From NCBI GenBank assembly GCA_050734185.1, contig JBOHUE010000151.1, positions 1 to 5,695 of the forward strand: a stretch of 5,695 bases of DNA, given 5' to 3'. Below the pieces are notes generated by a model that saw only the letters and a list, made by a program, of their open reading frames with translations, was not told the origin of the DNA and did no database searches. Made by a program: the position numbers and the translations under genes. This document shows positions 1 through 4,022 of this stretch, one piece after another. How positions within the stretch are numbered: position 1 is the first letter of the stretch; every line of letters starts with the position of its first letter. The stretch is from JAFALX01 sp050734185. GTDB lineage: Bacteria > Chloroflexota > Dormibacteria > Aeolococcales > Aeolococcaceae.

Positions 1-52
1 CCTCCCTGAGCTTGCGCACGATCTGCTCCGGCGTGTGCTTCCGTCCCTTCAT
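1..52 (-). CDS. IS3-family transposase OrfA (5' end only)
   Basis: Read on the minus strand from the ATG at 52, the first 17 codons give MKGRKHTPEQIVRKLRE, which runs off the window edge. This is the typical opening of the small OrfA protein of IS3-family elements, where a basic N-terminus leads into the first helix of a Tnp_1/IS911-type helix-turn-helix that binds the IS ends. The start is well fixed: a perfect AAGGAGG Shine-Dalgarno (67 to 61) lies 8 nt upstream. OrfB, the DDE/integrase part normally made by -1 frameshifting, would lie to the left of this window. Only the family can be called; subgroup and intactness cannot be judged from 17 codons. Confidence 0.85.
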   Translation of the reverse strand, partial: MKGRKHTPEQIVRKLRE

Positions 53-60
53 GAGTGGTT

Positions 61-67
61 CCTCCTT
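61..67 (-). promoter_or_regulatory. Ribosome binding site of the IS3 orfA
   Basis: CCTCCTT on the plus strand is a full AAGGAGG on the minus strand, 8 nt before the ATG at 52-50. It is the strongest Shine-Dalgarno sequence in the window, and it identifies the short reading frame at the edge as a real gene start. Confidence 0.8.
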
Positions 68-134
68 GCCCTTGCGGGCCAACGGGAACTCTCATATCAG
101 GTGGACCAATCTCAGGGGGTCGGGCCAGCAGCGC

Positions 135-338
135 TTGGAGCCTTCTGCGTGGTCGGATCCGGATGTCATCGAAGCGACGCGCCGAGCTGCGCAACTAGCT
201 GTTGACATCCTCGAAAGAGCTAGGGAGCTGAACGGGCGAAAGGCAACTGCCCTGTTCGTGGCTGTAATTTTCGAGGTCCTTGCCTCGGCGTTTGTCGCCG
301 GCGCCGCAGCCGCCGTGGTCTTCCACGCACTGGGCTAA
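135..338 (+). pseudogene. C-terminal remnant of a gene for a single-helix membrane protein, probably cut by the IS3 element
   Basis: An open frame runs from inside the IS end to the TAA at 336-338. Its N-terminal part is antisense to the IS3 orfA and is not believable. From about 135 it looks like true protein: an amphipathic helix (VIEATRRAAQLAVDILERAR), then a hydrophobic segment of about 27 residues (ATALFVAVIFEVLASAFVAG and on) ending at the C-terminus. No ATG lies in frame after the IS junction. The first in-frame alternative is a TTG at 135 without a Shine-Dalgarno. I infer the 3' end of an older gene interrupted by the IS insertion. It could instead be an expressed small tail-anchored membrane protein. 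The family is not recognised. Its stop overlaps by 4 bp the stop of the convergent transposase. Confidence 0.45.
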
Positions 339-1171
339 CGGCCGAGCAACGCGACGATCTCCTCGATCTTCCAGACGTGGTCGCTGACGCCAGCGGCCAT
401 CGCCGGAGTACGCGGGTACGGGAGGCCCTGATGGGGTCGGGCGAAGTTGTAGTACATGACGTGCAGCGACACAGCGGCGGCCAGGTTCTCCACCTTGCGG
501 CTGAACGCGTTGGTGAGCCGGGTGAAGCGGCGCATGGACATACGCATGGTGAGGTTCTGCCGCTCTATGTGGCTGGTGCAGATGTTTTCCGGGTCAGGCG
601 ACCCACTGAGGATGCGCACATCCGCACCAAGGCACTTCGCGGGGCTGTAGCGCTTCTGGTCGTCAGAAGGATCTGCGCCGTAGATCTTCACGAGCTGCGC
701 GTAGTCCACGTTCGTCGCCCACGTGCCATCGACGGCATCCCAGTACGCATGATGGCCGTCCGTAGTGAGCTGGATCCGGCTCGCGAGTCGCTTGGCCAGG
801 TCGTCCGTCAGTTCCATCGCCATGCTGGCGGAGCGGTCGCCAATCGCCCACGAAGGCACAAGTTTGGTGTCGGCGTCGATCGCGACCCACGTCCATACGT
901 CGCCCCACTCGCGGTCACCGCGGTGCTCGTCGGGCACGTTGCGCGCCTTGGCGTTGCAGAACGACCAGATCTCGTCGGCCTCGACGTGCTGGCAGCGAAG
1001 GTTGCGGAGCGCACGGTCCTGATGCTCGGAACAGGCTGCCCCGAGATCGACGAGCAGCTTGGTGACTGTGTTCTTGGCGACGCCCGTGATCCGCACAGTC
1101 GCGCGGATGGAGGTGCCCTCCACGAGGCAGCGGACCACGGCAACCCGCTTCGCAGCAGTGAGCCTGTTCAT
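335..1171 (-). CDS. IS1-like DDE transposase (full length, solo)
   Basis: This 278-residue protein belongs to the broad group usually annotated as IS1-family transposase: a single unfrushifted frame, longer than classical IS1 InsAB'. Residues about 17-40 form a helix-turn-helix (VEGTSIRATVRITGVAKNTV) that would bind DNA. The catalytic triad is complete: D66 in VEADEIWSF, D138 in QLTTDGHHAYW and E203 in SHIERQNLTMRMSMRRF. A C-terminal YYNFARPHQGL and a TPAMAAGVSDHVW tail match the group's usual ending, so the gene appears intact. The frame is open upstream to 1234. I chose the ATG at 1171 because MNRLTAAKRV is the usual start for the group and because the promoter at 1179-1207 would begin the transcript at about this base; MVSMNRL from 1180 is the alternative. 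Its stop overlaps the convergent remnant at 335-338, leaving no room for a terminal repeat outside it there. The promoter region is AT-richer than the right half of the window. Confidence 0.9.
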   Translation of the reverse strand: MNRLTAAKRVAVVRCLVEGTSIRATVRITGVAKNTVTKLLVDLGAACSEHQDRALRNLRCQHVEADEIWSFCNAKARNVPDEHRGDREWGDVWTWVAIDADTKLVPSWAIGDRSASMAMELTDDLAKRLASRIQLTTDGHHAYWDAVDGTWATNVDYAQLVKIYGADPSDDQKRYSPAKCLGADVRILSGSPDPENICTSHIERQNLTMRMSMRRFTRLTNAFSRKVENLAAAVSLHVMYYNFARPHQGLPYPRTPAMAAGVSDHVWKIEEIVALLGR

Positions 1172-1178
1172 ACTGACC

Positions 1179-1207
1179 ATAATGCGTGAGCGCATAGGGA
1201 AAGTCAA
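1179..1207 (-). promoter_or_regulatory. Sigma70-type promoter of the IS1-like transposase, probably leaderless
   Basis: On the minus strand TTGACT (1207-1202, 5 of 6 to the -35 consensus) is followed by exactly 17 nt and then CATTAT (1184-1179, 4 of 6 to the -10 consensus). A start 7-8 nt below the -10 falls at 1172-1171, the A of the ATG of MNRLTAAKR. No Shine-Dalgarno precedes that ATG, so a leaderless mRNA, common in Actinobacteria, fits. Inferred from sequence alone. Confidence 0.6.
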
Positions 1208-1273
1208 TACTACAAGGGGCAATTTACCGTACACGCGGCGTCGGTTTGGCAGGAAATGTGGAGTTTTTGCGTT

Positions 1274-1296
1274 GTCCTGAGCAGTTGCATCAGGAC
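1274..1296. repeat. 23-bp interrupted palindrome, candidate operator of the toxin-antitoxin operon
   Basis: GTCCTGA (1274-1280) and TCAGGAC (1290-1296) are perfect 7-bp inverted arms separated by 9 nt. The pair sits in the 238-bp gap between the divergent transposase and antitoxin genes, about 114 bp before the antitoxin ATG. Two half-sites roughly two helical turns apart overall suit a dimeric DNA-binding protein, and type II antitoxins or TA complexes often repress their own promoter. No T-run follows, so a terminator is unlikely. I could not fix a clear -35/-10 pair for the antitoxin, so the operator role is inferred. Confidence 0.4.
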
Positions 1297-1396
1297 GTTG
1301 TTATGCTCAATCGCAAGAAATCACACATCAGGCGGAGGCTCTACAGAGTTCCCTACGCGTTCGCGCACAACTCCTCATAGATTTCGCTTTTTGACC

Positions 1397-1402
1397 AGGT
1401 GA
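1397..1402 (+). promoter_or_regulatory. Ribosome binding site of the antitoxin gene
   Basis: AGGTGA lies 7 nt before the ATG at 1410 and supports that start. The toxin gene behind it has only a weak GGGG at 1762-1765, directly upstream of its ATG. The better initiation site therefore belongs to the antitoxin, which fits the excess of antitoxin over toxin that such modules need. Confidence 0.65.
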
Positions 1403-1409
1403 ACCAAAA

Positions 1410-1751
1410 ATGAGCGCACAAGCGGCGGCAACGTCTCCGCCTACTTATAACCACCTCCGCCTAGCGCCCATTCGAGTGCCGCAAGATCTCGACCTACCCC
1501 CGGAAGCGGATGAGATTTTCGGGGCCCTCACCGATGATGGGAGGCGTGACTTCATCCACTTGGTGATGAAGGCACTTCACGAGTCACACGCTAGCGGCGA
1601 CCTCAGACCGTTACAAGCGGTGATCGAAGAGTTCTATCGGTCGCTGCTCGTCGTCCGCCATCCCAGATATAAGGGGCTTCGCGCCGCCGCGTCCGGACCG
1701 CCCAAGGAACGGATCACCGCAGAGGAATTCCGCGCCAAGATCACCGACTGA
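1410..1751 (+). CDS. Putative type II antitoxin, DUF6247-like
   Basis: A 113-residue soluble, mostly helical protein. It lies 16 bp upstream of a RelE-like toxin gene, the standard antitoxin-first arrangement. The central part (about 34-82: DEIFGALTDDGRRDFIHLVM, then a LRPLQAVIEEFYRSLLVV stretch) resembles in pattern the actinobacterial DUF6247 proteins, in which a short helical core ending in an L..V/I..F/W segment is found beside RelE/ParE-like toxins. The last 30 residues are polar, ending ERITAEEFRAKITD, and would suit a toxin-wrapping tail. No classical ribbon-helix-helix or Xre motif is evident, so how it would bind DNA is unclear. The start is supported by AGGTGA 7 nt upstream. The antitoxin role rests mainly on context; the family assignment comes from memory of sequence pattern and is moderate. 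Confidence 0.6.
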   Translation: MSAQAAATSPPTYNHLRLAPIRVPQDLDLPPEADEIFGALTDDGRRDFIHLVMKALHESHASGDLRPLQAVIEEFYRSLLVVRHPRYKGLRAAASGPPKERITAEEFRAKITD

Positions 1752-1767
1752 CCGGATAGTCGGGGCA

Positions 1768-2055
1768 ATGGGAAGGAATCGATGGCACGTCTCCGATGAC
1801 GGGGACATCGAAGACGAGATAAATCGGTGCCCAGACGCAATCAAGGCCGATTTCTTGGAAATGTATGACCGGCTCGTCATGAACCCGCGAGATCCAGCTC
1901 TTGGTGTCGCCTCTCACCATGACTGGGAGTGGCCGGAGCACGACTCCTACATCGTGCCGTTCGACGACGCCATCCTCTTCTACTCGCTTACAGCAGACAT
2001 ACCAACAATCCGCCTTCAAGCGATCGTTTGGCTAACCGATCCGCCTATGGCTTAG
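1768..2055 (+). CDS. Putative RelE/ParE-superfamily toxin
   Basis: A 95-residue protein, within the usual RelE/ParE length of 85-110. Order of elements: an N-terminal strand (RWHVSDDG), a helical hairpin (about 15-40, IEDEINRCPDAIKADFLEMY), then a beta-rich half with DSYIVPFDDAILFYSLTA and TIRLQAIVWL. The last two blocks match the pattern of actinobacterial RelE-like toxins that end in a PFDDAL.aY / iRL..IVWL sheet. Family members usually act as ribosome-dependent mRNA interferases (RelE) or gyrase poisons (ParE). The charge is odd: I count about 19 Asp/Glu against 7 Lys/Arg, whereas RelE RNases are typically basic. The coding sequence follows the antitoxin by 16 bp with only a weak GGGG before its ATG, so coupled translation is likely. 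It ends inside a stem-loop shared with the convergent gene. Confidence 0.65.
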   Translation: MGRNRWHVSDDGDIEDEINRCPDAIKADFLEMYDRLVMNPRDPALGVASHHDWEWPEHDSYIVPFDDAILFYSLTADIPTIRLQAIVWLTDPPMA

Positions 2056-2059
2056 GCGG
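2041..2059. terminator. Stem-loop at the convergent stop codons, possible bidirectional terminator
   Basis: CCGCCTA (2041-2047) and TAGGCGG (2053-2059) form a perfect 7-bp stem with the 5-nt loop TGGCT. The toxin's TAG (2053-2055) lies in one arm and the minus-strand gene's TAG (2047-2045) in the other, so each arm supplies the other gene's stop. No T-run follows on either strand. It would therefore be a non-canonical terminator, or simply protect the 3' ends of both mRNAs. Confidence 0.5.
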
Positions 2060-2293
2060 CTTCGCGGCCCACCGCGCGGCGGCAGCTCGCCGGGCTGCTG
2101 CGCGCCGATCCTCTTGCGTCATGCTCTCAGCCCGCGCCTTGCCCCCCTTGGCTCCTCCAAGGCGTCCAAGCGCCACCGCGGCGGGGTTCTTTCCCGCGTC
2201 GGGGTCTGGCGCGTTGCCAGTCGCCTCGTCCACTATCGCGGAGGCAAGGCGGTTCAGATCAGCGGGCTTGCGCTTGCGTGAGCGGTCAGGCAT
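2045..2293 (-). CDS. Small basic Ala/Arg/Gly-rich protein with a GGxKGGKARAE motif
   Basis: An 82-residue protein starting MPDRSRKRKPADLNRLASAI. An N-terminal basic patch leads to a short helix (NRLASAIVDEATG), a Pro/Asn linker (DPDAGKNPAAVALG), then RLGGAKGGKARAESMT and a repetitive Arg/Ala helix (EDRRAAARRAAAARWAAKPP). The GG.KGGKARA..(L/M)(S/T).E.R...A+.AA.ARW pattern recurs in small bacterial proteins annotated as hypothetical, KGG-motif or histone-H1-like; its biochemical role is not established. The charge suggests nucleic-acid binding, which is inference. In-frame TTG (2329) and ATG (2311) starts exist upstream; I prefer 2293 because the conserved pattern begins with MPD, although no strong Shine-Dalgarno precedes it. 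It converges on the toxin gene, with an 11-bp overlap at 2045-2055. Confidence 0.7.
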   Translation of the reverse strand: MPDRSRKRKPADLNRLASAIVDEATGNAPDPDAGKNPAAVALGRLGGAKGGKARAESMTQEDRRAAARRAAAARWAAKPPKP

Positions 2294-2712
2294 GAACCCA
2301 GCGGAGCACATCGACCATCCCGGCGTCAACTCCCGCCAGACTCAAACTGACCCACTACCCACTAGTCGGGGTCAATCGCTCCGTGGTGTTCTGGACGTGG
2401 TCGGTCGAGCACGTCCTCAAAGCGCTGCGAGACGCAGGCGTCACCGTCGCCTCCACGCTCTGGTCGCCGCCTCGGGTCTGGGGGTAGGCGCGCGCGTCGC
2501 GTCAGGGGTGCTTAGCCGATCCTCGCGCTGTCGTGAACGGCTGAGCAGCTCCGCTGCTGGAGGGAGGCCACATCCGGAGGGCTGACCTTCACGGACCCGA
2601 GCCCCGTGTCCTCGGAGCAAGGGGCGAGGGGAGTGCAAGGTGCGGCCCGCAGCGCGGGGCGACACCGTGGTCAGCCCGAAGCGATGTGGCCTCCCTCCAG
2701 CAGCGGAGCTGC
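2294..2712. other. Gene-poor region with a long inverted repeat
   Basis: I see no convincing gene in these roughly 420 bases. Open frames on both strands are Arg/Ser/Ala-rich shadows typical of GC-rich DNA. A short plus-strand frame ending at the TAG at 2485-2487 has a protein-like run (VFWTWSVEHVLKALRDAGVT) but no start signal, and may be a gene remnant. TGACCC (2348-2353) and GGGTCA (2369-2374) form a minor 6-bp inverted repeat around a central ACTAGT-containing spacer. The dominant feature is the inverted repeat with arms 2534-2587 and 2669-2723, listed separately. The 81 bp between the arms are very GC-rich, with no recognised function. Confidence 0.5.
2534..2587 (+). repeat. Left arm of a long inverted repeat
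   Basis: Positions 2541-2574 are the exact reverse complement of 2683-2716 (34 of 34). The match extends outward across one mismatch to TGAACG (2534-2539), and inward, after a 4-5 nt unmatched stretch, to GGGCTGACC (2579-2587). Within the arm AGCAGC-TCC-GCTGCT is itself a 6-bp hairpin. A single-stranded copy could fold into a large stem with an 81-nt loop. Whether this is a dispersed genomic repeat, a transposition scar or a shared terminator cannot be decided from one window. Confidence 0.9.
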
Positions 2713-2723
2713 TCAGGCGTTCA
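2669..2723 (-). repeat. Right arm of the long inverted repeat, containing the carboxypeptidase stop codon
   Basis: This arm pairs with 2534-2587. Read on the minus strand it begins within the last codons of the D,D-carboxypeptidase gene: TGAACG (2723-2718), the TGA stop (2715-2713), then the AGCAGC-TCC-GCTGCT hairpin directly after the stop, then GGAGGGAGGCC. The hairpin could act in transcription termination of that gene, although no T-run follows. The left copy carries the same TGAACG-N-CTGAGC string, so a duplicated 3' end of a gene is one explanation for the repeat. Confidence 0.9.
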
Positions 2724-3963
2724 ACAGGTGCCACCAGAAGCTCGGACCTGCGATCGTGGTCGTCGTCACCACGCGCCACGTCGGTCCACCGCGCAATGCC
2801 GGTGCGCGCAGGGTCCCCACCTCCGTGCCGGCCAGCGGAGCAGCGGGCGCGTGCGTGGTCGTCAGCTGGAGCGCCACGGGCTCGCCGATGCGCGCCACGA
2901 CAGTCCCTGACGCCGGCTCGGCGTGGACACCGGATCGCTCACCCCAGGGTTCCGACACGCCGTCTCCGAGCGCGGGTGTGACCGTGGAGAGATCGACCGC
3001 GGCGTAGCCGGCGAACGCCGCGGCCATCCCGTTGCGCGCGGCGGCGAACGCGCCGCCAAGCTCCGGGTTCGCGGTGTCGACGTTGACGTCAGGGCCCTGG
3101 TCGAGGACAGCGCCGTACACCGTCAGCGGCGGCGCCGAGCTCGCATACGTGTGCTGTGCCGCGAAGAGCAGACATCCGCCCGCGGCGCCGGTCCATCCGG
3201 TCTTCAGCCCGAGCCAGCCCGCGTCGGTTCCGAGCAGGATGTTGATGTTGCTCAGCTGCGTGCCGTCGGGGAGCACGGCGGTCTGCGTATGGACCACGTC
3301 GGCGAGCGCCGGGATCCCGAGGGCAGCCTTGGCCAGCTTTACGAGGTCACGCGGGCTGGCGACGGTGGCCGGACTGAAGCCGCTGGCGTCGTCGAAATGG
3401 CTGGCGGCCATCCCCAGCGTTGTCGCCTGGGTGTTCTCCTGCGCGACGAAGGCGGCAACGCTCCCCGACACCCACACCGCAAGGGTCGCGGCGATGTTGT
3501 TCGCCGAGGGCAGGAGCAGCGCCAGGAGCAGCTGACGCTCGGTGAGGGTCTCACCGGCGGTGACCTTGACCGCAGAGCCGCCGGCGGCGACCTCCTGGTC
3601 GTAGAAGGCGACGTCCTGGGCGCTCAACGTGACCACCGGGCCCTCTGCGCCGGCCGAGAGCGGGTGCGTCTGGAGCACGACCAGCGCCGTCATGACCTTG
3701 GCCACCGAGCCGATCGGCTTCGCCGCATCGGCGGCCAGCGCGGCCAGATCGCTGCCGGAGTCGCTCTGCATCAGGAACCCTCCAGACGGCGGAACCGGCA
3801 CCGTGACTGGCGTCCCTGACGCGAACGCGATGCTGTCCGGCACCGCGATGTGGACGTCCGGCGGCGGCAGCGGGCTGCCGAGACGGAGCACGGAAACCGT
3901 TGCTCCGGCGGCGACGAGCGCGGTCACACCCAGCGCTCCCGTGACGACGAACGCTCGTCTCAT
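2713..3963 (-). CDS. Serine-type D-alanyl-D-alanine carboxypeptidase (peptidase S11, PBP5-like)
   Basis: This 416-residue enzyme would remove the terminal D-Ala from peptidoglycan pentapeptide stems outside the membrane, limiting cross-linking. All three penicillin-binding motifs are present: SVAK at 86-89 (nucleophile S86, K89), SAN at 153-155 and KTG at 254-256. ASGFSPATVASPRDL at about 193-207 matches the usual S11 region that in most members reads GL....H.S.A.DL; the His is not obvious here. Residues 4-27 are a hydrophobic signal sequence or anchor after MRR, with no lipobox Cys and no clear AxA cleavage site. Residues from about 320 form a Thr/Val-rich beta region like the PBP5 C-terminal domain, ending SFWWHLLNA. 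Length is typical. The ATG at 3963 is preceded by GGGCTGGGG, close for a Shine-Dalgarno. The gene diverges from the CDF gene across 59 bp, and its stop codon lies in the inverted repeat. Confidence 0.92.
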   Translation of the reverse strand: MRRAFVVTGALGVTALVAAGATVSVLRLGSPLPPPDVHIAVPDSIAFASGTPVTVPVPPSGGFLMQSDSGSDLAALAADAAKPIGSVAKVMTALVVLQTHPLSAGAEGPVVTLSAQDVAFYDQEVAAGGSAVKVTAGETLTERQLLLALLLPSANNIAATLAVWVSGSVAAFVAQENTQATTLGMAASHFDDASGFSPATVASPRDLVKLAKAALGIPALADVVHTQTAVLPDGTQLSNINILLGTDAGWLGLKTGWTGAAGGCLLFAAQHTYASSAPPLTVYGAVLDQGPDVNVDTANPELGGAFAAARNGMAAAFAGYAAVDLSTVTPALGDGVSEPWGERSGVHAEPASGTVVARIGEPVALQLTTTHAPAAPLAGTEVGTLRAPALRGGPTWRVVTTTTIAGPSFWWHLLNA

Positions 3964-3986
3964 GCCCCAGCCCGACCGTGCACTTT

Positions 3987-4016
3987 TTGGTCGCTGCGAC
4001 GTTCAGCCCGTACGAT
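3987..4016 (+). promoter_or_regulatory. Candidate promoter of the CDF transporter gene, leaderless start
   Basis: TTGGTC (3987-3992) and TACGAT (4011-4016) are separated by 18 bp. The -10 matches 4 of 6 consensus bases and the -35 matches mainly its TTG. GCGGCA follows, then the GTG at 4023, so a start 7 nt after the -10 would coincide with the start codon. This argues for translation from 4023 rather than the in-frame GTG at 3978, which lies upstream of the promoter. The divergent carboxypeptidase promoter must also lie in or near this 59-bp gap, but I cannot assign it. Confidence 0.45.
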
Positions 4017-4022
4017 GCGGCA

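Larger units (their letters stand above)
1..127 (-). mobile_element. Left terminal part of an IS3-family insertion sequence (outer boundary approximate)
   Basis: The orfA start, its ribosome binding site and about 60 bp of leader form the left end of an IS whose body lies outside the window. IS3-family termini usually begin 5'-TG. On the minus strand, candidate starts are TGGCCCGACCCCCTGAG at 127 or TGAGATTGGTCCACC at 114. From about 125 rightward the plus strand reads as a different, older coding sequence, so the junction most likely lies between 110 and 130. The partner inverted repeat and the 3-4 bp target duplication cannot be seen here, so the exact end is inferred. Confidence 0.55.

Noticed and set aside
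377..1189. A 270-codon plus-strand open frame opposite the transposase
   Set aside because: It is antisense to a gene with complete catalytic motifs, is rich in Arg/Val/His and matches no domain; it is a shadow frame.
1342..1383. Possible -10 boxes TACAGA (1342-1347) and TAGATT (1378-1383) for the antitoxin promoter
   Set aside because: Neither has an acceptable -35 at 16-18 bp, so no promoter is claimed.
2340..2376. Possible IS21-type terminus, since AAACTGACCCACTA resembles repeats near IS21 ends
   Set aside because: Only one short copy, no matching end elsewhere and no IstA/IstB remnant; too little to call.
1929..2585. A 218-codon plus-strand open frame
   Set aside because: It is Arg/Ala/Ser-rich and overlaps both the toxin gene and the opposite-strand basic protein; no start signal.
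2441..2779. A 112-codon minus-strand open frame across the inverted repeat
   Set aside because: Its composition follows the repeat sequence and GC bias, it overlaps the carboxypeptidase end, and it has no ribosome binding site.
2923..3819. A 298-codon plus-strand open frame opposite the carboxypeptidase
   Set aside because: It is composed of Arg/Gly/Asp repeats typical of the complement of GC-rich coding DNA, and the opposite strand has all three S11 motifs.
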